DNA from: Desulfobulbus sp.
GTDB lineage: Bacteria; Desulfobacterota; Desulfobulbia; Desulfobulbales; Desulfobulbaceae
NCBI GenBank assembly: GCA_030600525.1
Contig: JAUVLX010000176.1
Location: forward strand, 1 to 7,195
Direction: 5' to 3'
DNA length: 7,195 bases
Every line of letters begins with the position of its first letter. Position 1 is the stretch's first letter. Below are positions 1 to 5,791 of the stretch, piece by piece. The position numbers and the translations under genes were made by a program. A model generated the notes under the pieces. That model was given only the letters and a program-made list of their open reading frames with translations, had not been told where the DNA came from and ran no database searches.

Positions 1-54
1 CCTGCCCATGTCATCTATAAAGGGGAGTTATCTCCGGAAGCGCTGGAAGAATAA
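1..54 (+). CDS. dapF: C-terminus of probable diaminopimelate epimerase (partial)
   Basis: Frame 1 is open from the window edge and ends in tandem TAA stops at 52-57. The visible tail is PAHVIYKGELSPEALEE. The PAHVIYKGEL part resembles the closing strand of DapF proteins, which typically end in a G-P-A-x-x-V-[FY]-x-G-E motif. DapF interconverts LL- and meso-diaminopimelate in the cytoplasm, and a place directly upstream of dapA and dapB fits that pathway. Only 17 residues are visible and the catalytic cysteines lie outside the window, so the call rests on a short motif plus context. Another dap-cluster gene such as lysA is possible but its usual C-terminus fits less well. Confidence 0.55.
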   Translation, partial: PAHVIYKGELSPEALEE

Positions 55-128
55 TAAATTATTTTGCGGTTAACCCGGATTTCTCATCAGTTCAGGCAGC
101 GTCAGGTTCAAAGTTTTTGGCTATGAAT

Positions 129-469
129 AGGTAAGCGTAGACTCCGATAGTAGTCTATATTCATTGCCAAAATACTGAAGAAAATGATGTTGGATGGACT
201 GGCTTTTGGTGAACATTGTGAAAAATATAACTCCATGTGACTTTGTATAACATAAAGAAATTGTTAGCAATTGGACAAATTGACACGATGTTCATGAGAA
301 ATTTGGGTTAAAGTTGCTTGAACAAAATTATCGCGGGATTTGTCGGTGAGGAAATACCAGACCGATGGAATAAAGGGTATCTTGAATAATTAGAATTTTC
401 GGACAAGATTGAGGCATGCTTTAAAAATTACCGCAGGCATATAATAAATATCGGAGTCTTCGCTTACCT
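129..469. mobile_element. 341-bp segment bounded by 21-bp inverted repeats (MITE-like candidate)
   Basis: The left arm at 129-149 (beginning AGGTAAGCG and ending ACTCCGATA) is the reverse complement of 449-469 with a single mismatch, at position 138. A weaker match extends inward to roughly 165 and 433. The interior of about 300 bases is AT-rich and has no intact ORF, as in miniature inverted-repeat elements or decayed insertion sequences. I see no convincing target-site duplication: the outer flanks are GAAT on the left and CCGA on the right. The arms do not match an IS family I can name. Each arm can also form a small local hairpin (138-143 with 152-157; 451-456 with 468-473). The symmetry is certain; calling it a mobile element is inference. 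Confidence 0.4.
440..445 (+). promoter_or_regulatory. Candidate -10 box upstream of dapA
   Basis: A perfect TATAAT lies just inside the right inverted-repeat arm and points towards dapA. At 16-18 bp upstream there is no good -35 hexamer (TGCTTT at the 17-bp position), and no extended -10 TG is present, so this is weak evidence. If real, the inverted-repeat segment would supply an outward promoter for dapA-dapB-folK. Confidence 0.25.
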
Positions 470-483
470 CCGAGGATAATTTT

Positions 484-591
484 TTGAGCATAATGAAGAT
501 ATTGGGTGAAAAGGCAATTCTGCAAGATGGCCTAAAGATTGTGTGGCATACTCAAACAGTGAAGAGTTTGCCTCAAGGAGAAGTAAAGTAA
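484..591 (+). CDS. Possible 35-aa small protein or leader peptide abutting dapA
   Basis: A TTG codon at 484 is preceded by GAGGA (472-476) at a 7-nt spacing and opens a 35-codon frame beginning MSIMKILGEK. It ends in TAA at 589-591, directly followed by the dapA ATG (TAAATG). An internal ATG at 493 would give 32 residues but has no well-placed Shine-Dalgarno. The peptide has five scattered lysines with no run, so it does not look like a classical lysine attenuation leader. I recognise no family. Its perfect abutment with dapA would allow translational coupling, but an ORF this short may be chance. Confidence 0.3.
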   Translation: MSIMKILGEKAILQDGLKIVWHTQTVKSLPQGEVK

Positions 592-1476
592 ATGGTTAGG
601 ATACAAGGTGCACTAACAGCAATGGTAACCCCTATGCTCAACGGAGAGATCGATGAGCAAGGGATGATTGATTTTATTGAGTTTCAGATTGAAAATGGCA
701 TTCATGGCCTGGTTCCATGCGGCACCACAGGAGAGTCCGCAACTCTTGGGTTTGCAGAGCATAAACGTGTCATCGAACTGACGGTTAAGGCTGTTAATGG
801 ACGGGTGCCGGTTATAGCAGGAACAGGAGCCAACAATACGCTGGAGGCAATAGAGTTGACAGCCTCGGCAAAGGACAGCGGCGCTGATGCAGTGCTGTCT
901 GTTGTGCCCTATTACAACAAGCCCAGCCAGGAAGGCCTCTATCAGCACTTCAAAACAGTGCTTGAGGCAGTCGATATCCCGATGATTCTTTATAACGTTC
1001 CAGGGAGAACCGTTACTAATATGCTTCCGGAAACGGTTGCCCGTCTGGCGCAGTTACCCAATGTGATCGGCATTAAAGAGGCCTGCGGTTGTCTTAATCA
1101 GATAAGTCAGATTATACAGAGCTGTCCCAAGGATTTTGCAGTCCTTTCTGGCGATGATTTTACAGCAATGCCAACCGTTCTTATCGGCGGTAAAGGCGTT
1201 ATTTCGGTTGTTTCCAACCTGCAACCAGGAAAGACCTCGGCTATGATGGAAGCCGCACTCAACGGCGATCTGCAGAAGGCCAATGGGTTGCACTACGAGC
1301 TTTTCTCTTTAATGGGGGCTCTATTCTGTTACCCCAGCCCTGGTCCGGCAAAAAAAGGACTGCAGCTCATGGGCAAAATTCAGTCACCGGAAGTTCGATT
1401 GCCGATGACTGAAATTGATGAACCAGCCGAAGAACAACTGACCAAGTGTATGCGTGAGTGTCAACTTCTCCCGTAA
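592..1476 (+). CDS. dapA: 4-hydroxy-tetrahydrodipicolinate synthase
   Basis: DapA condenses pyruvate with aspartate-4-semialdehyde, the first committed step to diaminopimelate and lysine, as a cytoplasmic TIM-barrel enzyme. The 294-residue protein has the usual family length. Visible signatures are GTTGESATL with the catalytic threonines T45 and T46, the PYYNKPSQEG segment with Y108, LYNVPGRT with catalytic Y134 and R139, and GIKEA with the Schiff-base lysine K162. At the allosteric lysine site, aligned from memory to E. coli, N81, E85, H57 and Y107 are kept, while the E. coli His53 position is Phe54. This leaves lysine feedback plausible but possibly altered. The start is ATG 592, preceded by AAGGAG (575-580). 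dapB follows after 38 nt, which suggests cotranscription. Confidence 0.97.
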   Translation: MVRIQGALTAMVTPMLNGEIDEQGMIDFIEFQIENGIHGLVPCGTTGESATLGFAEHKRVIELTVKAVNGRVPVIAGTGANNTLEAIELTASAKDSGADAVLSVVPYYNKPSQEGLYQHFKTVLEAVDIPMILYNVPGRTVTNMLPETVARLAQLPNVIGIKEACGCLNQISQIIQSCPKDFAVLSGDDFTAMPTVLIGGKGVISVVSNLQPGKTSAMMEAALNGDLQKANGLHYELFSLMGALFCYPSPGPAKKGLQLMGKIQSPEVRLPMTEIDEPAEEQLTKCMRECQLLP

Positions 1477-1514
1477 ATCATCACTACATGCCCTTACACA
1501 AGGATAGATACATT

Positions 1515-2327
1515 ATGACAAAGGTAATTGTTGCCGGTGCTGGCGGCAGAATGGGACAGAGAATATCGCAGATGGTTCTGCAACAGGAGGGGCTGGAACT
1601 GGCAGCTGCTTTTGAACATCCCGATAGTTCTGTACTCGGAGAAGATGTAGGCGTTATAGGCGGGTTTGGTGCTACCGGAGTGCTTATTGCTCCAGGTTTG
1701 GAATCGGTAATAGAATCGGGTGATGTAATTATTGATTTTACCTTCCATGAGGCAACCATTGCGTTTGCGAAGATTGCTGCTACCCACGGAAAGGCGATGG
1801 TTATTGGCACTACCGGCCTTAATCAGGAACAACTCACGACACTTTCCGGGTTATCTGATAAAAATTTCCCCTGTGTCCATTCGCCTAATATGGCCGTTGG
1901 TGTGAACGTCCTTTTTAAGTTGGTTGAGAAGGCCGCCGCCGTTTTAGGAGATGCTTATGATGTGGAGATTGTTGAGGCGCACCATCGAATGAAAAAGGAT
2001 GCGCCATCAGGAACCGCTTTGAAACTTGGGGAAATGGCTGCTTCAGCCCTTGGTAGAGACCTGAATGATGTCGGGGTTATGGAACGTAACGGCATTATCG
2101 GTGAACGAACTGACAAGGAAATCGGTATCCAGTCCATCCGTGGCGGAGATATTGTAGGCGAACACACTGTGTATTTTGCCGGTGTTGGCGAACGAATTGA
2201 GATTAGTCATAGAGCCACCAATCGTGATAATTTCGCGAGAGGGGCCGTACTTGCCGCAGCTTGGGTTAACGGTAAGGCGAACGGGATGTATACAATGTTC
2301 GATGTACTGGACTTGGATAATTTTTAA
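1515..2327 (+). CDS. dapB: 4-hydroxy-tetrahydrodipicolinate reductase
   Basis: DapB reduces the DapA product to tetrahydrodipicolinate using NAD(P)H. The frame is open further upstream (ATG at 1458, overlapping dapA), but ATG 1515 is preferred. It has AAGGAT at 1500-1505, and the protein then begins MTKVIVAGAGGRMG with the Rossmann motif at residues 8-14 and the family length of 270 residues. GTTG lies at 98-101. The signature EAHHRMKKDAPSGTA at 154-168 carries H156 and K160, equivalent to E. coli H159 and K163. The C-terminus DVLDLDNF matches the family ending. The E. coli NADPH-phosphate contact Arg39 aligns with His35 after a conserved Glu34, so cofactor preference may lean towards NADH; that is inference. 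Confidence 0.97.
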   Translation: MTKVIVAGAGGRMGQRISQMVLQQEGLELAAAFEHPDSSVLGEDVGVIGGFGATGVLIAPGLESVIESGDVIIDFTFHEATIAFAKIAATHGKAMVIGTTGLNQEQLTTLSGLSDKNFPCVHSPNMAVGVNVLFKLVEKAAAVLGDAYDVEIVEAHHRMKKDAPSGTALKLGEMAASALGRDLNDVGVMERNGIIGERTDKEIGIQSIRGGDIVGEHTVYFAGVGERIEISHRATNRDNFARGAVLAAAWVNGKANGMYTMFDVLDLDNF

Positions 2328-2374
2328 TCTGAGATTGCTTCAGAAAAAAAACATTAGCTCTATTTTAAATCATC

Positions 2375-2926
2375 GTGCAGTCTCCTTTCCCTGATTTCCC
2401 CCATCAATTTTGTGTGAGCTTCGGCTCAAATCTTGGGGACTCGCTGCACATTGTTTTACATGCTTGGAGACGACTGCAAGAGGACCATAGTGTTGGGTCA
2501 GTAGAGCTTTCCAGCCCTTACCGTACCCAACCGGTGGGAATGGTAAGCGATAATCAGTTCATCAACGCTGCAGCAGTGGGCTGGACATCGCTGGAACCGG
2601 AAGCATTATTGCTGCATCTGCAGGGTATTGAGAAGGAGTTCGGCAGGGTGAGGGCGATTGGGCAGGTCGGTTATCAGGACCGCACTCTTGACCTTGATTT
2701 GTTGTTGTATGACGATCTGATTCTTAATTTGCCTTTGCTTGTAATCCCGCATCCTGAAATGCAGCATCGTATGTTTGTATTGCAGCCGCTGGCAGAAATA
2801 GCTGCTGCTTATCGACACCCTGTATCAGCAAAAACCGTAATCCAGCATCTAGAAATATTGATGCGGGAACCTGATGCTGATCTGGGCATTGAAAAGCTTA
2901 CTTGGCCCAGTGGTAAGGGCCTGTAA
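2375..2926 (+). CDS. folK: 6-hydroxymethyl-7,8-dihydropterin pyrophosphokinase (HPPK)
   Basis: FolK transfers pyrophosphate from ATP to 6-hydroxymethyl-dihydropterin in folate synthesis. Family features run in order: SFGSNLGD at residues 15-22, SSPYRTQPVG at 46-55, the QFINAAA strand at 61-67, GRVR at 90-93, RTLDLDLLLY at 103-112 with metal-binding D106 and D108, and IPHPEMQHR at 124-132 with H126 and R132 (E. coli H115 and R121 equivalents). The start is probably GTG 2375: an in-frame TAA lies just upstream at 2366, no clear Shine-Dalgarno is present, and the next option (GTG at codon 14) would remove the first strand. At 183 residues it is somewhat longer than the roughly 160 typical, through a short N-terminal extension and a C-terminal tail. 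It lies 47 nt after dapB, so it is probably the last gene of that operon. Confidence 0.95.
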   Translation: MQSPFPDFPHQFCVSFGSNLGDSLHIVLHAWRRLQEDHSVGSVELSSPYRTQPVGMVSDNQFINAAAVGWTSLEPEALLLHLQGIEKEFGRVRAIGQVGYQDRTLDLDLLLYDDLILNLPLLVIPHPEMQHRMFVLQPLAEIAAAYRHPVSAKTVIQHLEILMREPDADLGIEKLTWPSGKGL

Positions 2927-3030
2927 GGTAATACGAGGTTGTTTCTCTACTCTGTTCGACCTGTATTTGGCTCTGATGCGACAAGGAATAATGGTCGGAA
3001 TTGGTTTTTATTGAGTGGAAAGGATTTGAT

Positions 3031-3058
3031 TAGACTTTTGTTAGCCTAAGGATATAAT
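3031..3058 (+). promoter_or_regulatory. Sigma70-like promoter for the YHS-transaldolase-transglycosylase unit
   Basis: TAGACT (3031-3036, 4 of 6 to TTGACA) and a perfect TATAAT (3053-3058) are separated by 16 bp. Transcription would start near 3065, about 50 nt before the first gene. The gap 2927-3114 holds no convincing folK terminator, so readthrough from the dap operon also remains possible. Confidence 0.55.
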
Positions 3059-3114
3059 ACCTTCATGTTGAAAAGTACATTCCCTGTTGTAATAGGAAAA
3101 ATTACCTAAAATCG

Positions 3115-3384
3115 ATGACTCCATTTCGCCTCCTGATACTCGCCGTTCTTTTTTATATCGGCTATCGTCTGCTGCGCAGTGTTTTGCTGGAGCAGTTCAA
3201 AAAAAAATCATCCCAAGTGAAAAAAGACTCTCAAGTACAAGATGTACTAGTAGAGGATCCTGTCTGTCATACCCTGATCCCTAAAAAACAGGCAATCCGT
3301 CTGCGAAAAGAGGGACATACATATTATTTTTGCAGCGAGAAATGCTGCGATTTATTTACAGAAAATTCGGAGGAAAAAGAATGA
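3115..3384 (+). CDS. Small membrane-anchored YHS/TRASH-like metal-binding protein
   Basis: This 89-residue protein has one N-terminal hydrophobic segment (about residues 5-25), followed by a basic, polar linker (about 29-45) and a YHS-like module. The module runs from DPVC (48-51) to GHTYYFCSEKCCDLF (67-81), with C51, C73, C77 and C78 as probable metal ligands. YHS/TRASH modules commonly bind metals such as copper or zinc. The order of segments suggests a tethered domain, with the positive linker next to the membrane favouring the cytoplasmic side. ATG 3115 is the only usable start in frame, but its Shine-Dalgarno is poor (AGGA about 17 nt upstream). Its TGA overlaps the transaldolase ATG (ATGA), so the two are translationally coupled. 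The function is unknown. Confidence 0.8.
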   Translation: MTPFRLLILAVLFYIGYRLLRSVLLEQFKKKSSQVKKDSQVQDVLVEDPVCHTLIPKKQAIRLRKEGHTYYFCSEKCCDLFTENSEEKE

Positions 3385-4025
3385 AGTTTTTTATAGATAC
3401 CGCCAATATTGACGAGATTAAAAAAGGTCTCGAATTAGGAATGGTTGACGGTGTAACCACCAATCCTTCCCTTATTTCAAAGGAACAGCGTCCTTTTAAT
3501 GACATTCTCAAAGATATCTGTGCCATTGTTGATGGACCGGTAAGTGCAGAAGTAGTGAGTTTGGAGGCTGACGGCATGGTTGTAGAGGCTCGCGAACTTG
3601 TCAAAATCAGCGACAACATCGTGGTCAAAGTTCCAATGATTGAGGAAGGCTTAAAGGCAGTTAAACGTTTGGCGGCAGAAGACATTAAAACAAATGTCAC
3701 CTTGATTTTTTCTACTACCCAGGCATTGCTTGCTGCCAAAGCGGGTGCTACCTATGTGAGCCCGTTTATTGGTCGACTTGATGATCTTTCTATTAATGGT
3801 TTGGAACTTGTTGCCGATATAATGAGTATATATCGCAATTACGGTTACGCAACCGAGGTTATCGTTGCCTCTGTACGCTCCCCGATGCATGTATCGGAGT
3901 CTGCCTTGATCGGTGCAGACATTGCTACCATTCCTTATAAGGTTATTGCTCAGTTGGCAAAACATCCTTTGACAGATATAGGTATGGAACAATTTCTTTC
4001 AGACTGGGAAAAACGCCAGAAATAA
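3381..4025 (+). CDS. tal: Transaldolase, short FSA/TalC-type subfamily
   Basis: This cytoplasmic class I aldolase-fold enzyme probably moves dihydroxyacetone units between sugar phosphates in the non-oxidative pentose phosphate pathway. The protein has 214 residues, typical of the short subfamily. Key residues are D6 in FIDTA, N28 in GVTTNPS, Schiff-base K83 in IVVKVP, and R132 in FIGRLDD. Two positions that separate true transaldolase from fructose-6-phosphate aldolase read E57 (Gln59 in E. coli FsaA) and F129 (Tyr131 in FsaA), favouring transaldolase. ATG 3381 is chosen over the upstream in-frame start at 3330 because CGGAGG (3368-3373) is well placed and the protein then begins MKFFIDTANI as in the family. 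The start overlaps the preceding gene by 4 nt, and the transglycosylase gene follows after 13 nt. Confidence 0.93.
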   Translation: MKFFIDTANIDEIKKGLELGMVDGVTTNPSLISKEQRPFNDILKDICAIVDGPVSAEVVSLEADGMVVEARELVKISDNIVVKVPMIEEGLKAVKRLAAEDIKTNVTLIFSTTQALLAAKAGATYVSPFIGRLDDLSINGLELVADIMSIYRNYGYATEVIVASVRSPMHVSESALIGADIATIPYKVIAQLAKHPLTDIGMEQFLSDWEKRQK

Positions 4026-4038
4026 TTTCGGATAACCT

Positions 4039-4722
4039 ATGGAAAAAATCCTTTTTGTGTCCTTGGCGCTGATACTGGCTGTTTTGCCGGTATCAGCCGG
4101 TGCAGCGCTTTACACTTTTGTTGACCAACAGGGTGTGACTCATTATACCAATGTCGCTGCTGATGGCAGAGCGAGGCTTAAAGCTGGCGCTCCTGTGCAA
4201 TCCATCCAGCAGAGGCACAAGAAGGCATCCCATAGCAGATTCAATAACCACCCGGTGATTGCAGGTGATCAGCGAAAAACTTCAACCAATTCCCTGCATG
4301 GACACATTAACCGTGCAGCTGCCATCTATAAAGTTGATGCTTCCTTAATTAGAGCCATCATCAAAGCAGAATCGAACTTCAATCCCCGGGCCATCTCCTC
4401 ACAAGGAGCTCAAGGTTTGATGCAGCTCATGCCGGGTACAGCAAAAGATTTGGACGTTGCAGATCCCTTTGATGCTCGTCAGAATATTGATGGCGGAACC
4501 CGGTATTTCAGGCGCATGCTCGATAGTTATCATGGAAACATCGAATTAAGCCTGGCAGCGTATAATGCGGGACCTGGTCGAGTAAAACCGTTTGGTAAAA
4601 TTCCTCGCATCCCAGAAACAAGAGCATATGTAACCAAGGTCATGCGTTATTACGACGCGTACAAAAATGGTTTTTCACGGCTGACGAGTATTAATATCCG
4701 TCGATTGGTTACAGTACGGTAA
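4039..4722 (+). CDS. Secreted lytic transglycosylase with DUF4124 and SLT domains
   Basis: Lytic transglycosylases cleave the MurNAc-GlcNAc bond of peptidoglycan, forming 1,6-anhydro-MurNAc. The 227-residue protein starts with a Sec-type signal peptide (hydrophobic 4-19, likely cut near A22 in the AGA-A context). A DUF4124-like segment follows (YTFVDQQGVTHYTN, 25-38), then a basic polar linker, then a Slt domain at about 88-208. The catalytic glutamate is E111 in IIKAESNFNPRAIS, followed by GAQGLMQLMPGTA (123-135) and AYNAGPGRV (174-182). The expected site is the periplasm; no lipobox cysteine is present. The start has only a weak GGAT upstream, but the 13-nt gap to tal suggests coupling. The short tail after the domain is rich in Arg and of unknown role. 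Confidence 0.93.
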   Translation: MEKILFVSLALILAVLPVSAGAALYTFVDQQGVTHYTNVAADGRARLKAGAPVQSIQQRHKKASHSRFNNHPVIAGDQRKTSTNSLHGHINRAAAIYKVDASLIRAIIKAESNFNPRAISSQGAQGLMQLMPGTAKDLDVADPFDARQNIDGGTRYFRRMLDSYHGNIELSLAAYNAGPGRVKPFGKIPRIPETRAYVTKVMRYYDAYKNGFSRLTSINIRRLVTVR

Positions 4723-4754
4723 TTCTTTTCTGCAACAATTTTTGGAATCGTTCA

Positions 4755-4793
4755 CCTGTACCCCATTTTCGTTCGCGATCCGTCTAGTACAGG
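4755..4793. repeat. Inverted repeat CCTGTAC/GTACAGG
   Basis: CCTGTAC at 4755-4761 pairs perfectly with GTACAGG at 4787-4793 across 25 nt. It extends outwards imperfectly, through a bulged G, to CAC/GTG. It directly precedes the hairpin at 4794, with which an extended form would compete. It lies 33 nt after the transglycosylase stop, with no T-tract, so it is not a standard terminator. Confidence 0.5.
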
Positions 4794-4816
4794 GTGGATA
4801 AGCGCAGCGCATCCAC
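4794..4816. repeat. REP-like palindromic hairpin
   Basis: GTGGAT (4794-4799) and ATCCAC (4811-4816) form the outer stem. Inside it, GCG (4802-4804) and CGC (4808-4810) form an inner stem with loop CAG; only AA is unpaired between the stems. From memory, this GTGGATAAGCG-type dyad is a dispersed intergenic repeat in many proteobacterial genomes, and the site between convergent genes is typical of REP elements. A genome count is needed to confirm repetition. Confidence 0.6.
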
Positions 4817-4852
4817 GCGGAATCCAGAACATTTTCGTTAAACAATGGCCCC

Positions 4853-4909
4853 TGGTAAACGGTTACCAATTTTCTCAAAATTGCTCCGATGTACCCTCCT
4901 CCGAGAGGG
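4853..4909. repeat. Three adjacent small dyads in the convergent gap
   Basis: Three stem-loops follow one another: TGGTAA/TTACCA (4853-4858 with 4863-4868, loop ACGG), CAATTTT/AAAATTG (4867-4873 with 4877-4883, loop CTC), and CCCTC/GAGGG (4894-4898 with 4905-4909). The first two share two bases, so they cannot both form fully. One of them could end transcription from either convergent gene, but none has the classic GC stem followed by a run of T. Confidence 0.4.
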
Positions 4910-4954
4910 GCAAAGCTCGTTTTCAATAATGTTAGCGGCAAAATCCTTTCTTTG

Positions 4955-5671
4955 TTATTGCCACACCATTAACCCGCCCATCATCATCAGAAACAAGTAT
5001 ATACATTTGAGGTAGGTTCTGCGGTTAATCTTGTCGGTAAGGCGAGAACCGATAGCCGTCCCCAGTAGTACTAGCGGTATGGTGACTATACAGTATTTCA
5101 AGGTTAGCAATGTTGTCATCCCGCTGAGAGCGTGTACGATAACGGTGAAACCAGCATTAAAAACAAAAAAACCGGTCAGGGTGGCTTTAATCACATTCTT
5201 TTTCCAGTCCGTTAAGGTCGTGTAAATAATGGCTGGTGGTCCTCCTGCGCTAAATAAAGCAGTGATAAAACCAGTACAAAACCCTGCTATATAAGCAACA
5301 AATGCAGGCATTCTTAAAGGTTTGGGATGGGCTACCAGGTTGTAAGCACTGTAGGCGATGAGCAGAATGCCGAGGAAGTTCCGGATGAGATCAGGGTTGA
5401 TTAACGTAAGGCACTGAGAGCCAAGTATGGTTCCCGGTATTGAGCCAATAAGCAAGGGCCGTATCTTTTTTAAGTCTAAAAAAGAACGTAATTTGTAAGC
5501 CAGATAGATGGTTATGGTAACACCATTTAAGATGACGAGCGGAATTGCTGTTTTAATATCAATGATCAGACAGAGAAGCGGTATGGCTACCAGGCCTGCA
5601 CCAAATCCGGTTAGACCTTGAACAAATCCAGCAAAAAGAAAAATTAGTCCAGCAAAAAGAAAAGAAATCAT
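4955..5671 (-). CDS. TauE/SafE (TSUP) family membrane permease
   Basis: TSUP proteins are inner-membrane carriers linked to export or uptake of small anions, often sulfite, sulfoacetate or other organosulfur compounds; the substrate here cannot be read from sequence. The 238-residue protein is strongly hydrophobic, with about seven or eight membrane segments in two halves. Each half opens with the family glycine motif: GFVQGLTGFGAGLVAIPLL (15-33) and GFCTGFITALFSAGGPPAI (130-148). The length is near the family norm. The start (ATG at 5671-5669 on the reverse strand) gives the expected N-terminal helix but has no evident Shine-Dalgarno. The N-terminus holds a 7-residue duplication (FLFAG twice). 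It stands alone on this strand, convergent with the transglycosylase gene. Confidence 0.88.
   Translation of the reverse strand: MISFLFAGLIFLFAGFVQGLTGFGAGLVAIPLLCLIIDIKTAIPLVILNGVTITIYLAYKLRSFLDLKKIRPLLIGSIPGTILGSQCLTLINPDLIRNFLGILLIAYSAYNLVAHPKPLRMPAFVAYIAGFCTGFITALFSAGGPPAIIYTTLTDWKKNVIKATLTGFFVFNAGFTVIVHALSGMTTLLTLKYCIVTIPLVLLGTAIGSRLTDKINRRTYLKCIYLFLMMMGGLMVWQ
5627..5668. repeat. 21-bp imperfect tandem repeat in the permease N-terminus
   Basis: TCCAGCAAAAAGAAAA occurs at 5627-5642 and again at 5648-5663, a period of 21 bp, which encodes FLFAG-LI-FLFAG at residues 4-15 of the permease. Gain or loss of a unit would keep frame and change the first membrane helix by seven residues. A short slippage duplication is the simplest explanation. 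Confidence 0.6.
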
Positions 5672-5724
5672 TGTTTGATAGGTAAAATGGGAGAAAGGTT
5701 GTTTCGGGAAGCAGGAACTGTTCT

Positions 5725-5753
5725 TTGAAAAAGTGGTTCATTTTGAGTATCAG
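5725..5753 (+). promoter_or_regulatory. Candidate + strand promoter in the divergent gap
   Basis: TTGAAA (5725-5730, 5 of 6 to consensus) and TATCAG (5748-5753, 4 of 6) are 17 bp apart, predicting a start near 5760. Downstream there is no gene before the terminator at 5792-5819, so it would make either a roughly 60-nt RNA or a leader for the PilZ gene. Confidence 0.3.
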
Positions 5754-5791
5754 ACGTCATAAATACAATAGAATCCATACGGTTGTAAATG

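Larger units (their letters stand above)
55..483. other. Long gene-free stretch inside the dap cluster
   Basis: This AT-rich stretch separates two genes that would normally be closely spaced. All three forward frames are broken by stops, and I found no convincing reverse-strand gene. Short fragments look protein-like, for example LNKIIAGFVGEEIPDRWNKG starting near 317 and followed by a stop, but I recognise no family. No lysine riboswitch, tRNA or strong terminator was seen. Its main structure is the inverted-repeat pair listed separately. It could be a decayed gene or a small non-autonomous element. Confidence 0.6.

Noticed and set aside
275..310. Perfect TTGACA at 280-285 as a promoter -35
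   Set aside because: No acceptable -10 hexamer lies 16-18 bp downstream on the + strand.
55..591. Lysine riboswitch upstream of dapA
   Set aside because: I could not find the conserved L-box core elements or a terminator near the dapA start.
1458..1514. N-terminal extension of DapB by 19 residues from ATG 1458, overlapping dapA
   Set aside because: The extension has no family similarity and no Shine-Dalgarno, whereas ATG 1515 has AAGGAT upstream and places the Rossmann motif at the normal distance from the N-terminus.
2927..3030. Possible folK terminator in the gap after folK
   Set aside because: Only weak stems were found (for example AGGTTG with CGACCT across 15 nt), with no T-tract following.
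3249..3261. ACTAGT close to GGATCC, resembling a cloning polylinker
   Set aside because: The sites lie inside the YHS gene, encode the conserved run into the DPVC motif, and have no vector-like sequence around them; chance is sufficient.
3330..3380. Upstream in-frame start for the transaldolase
   Set aside because: These 17 codons overlap the YHS coding end; CGGAGG before ATG 3381 and the family N-terminus MKFFIDTA decide for 3381.
4675..4941. 88-codon reverse-strand ORF across the convergent gap
   Set aside because: It starts at TTG, overlaps the transglycosylase 3' end, and its middle is a translation of the REP-like hairpin. No family features are seen.
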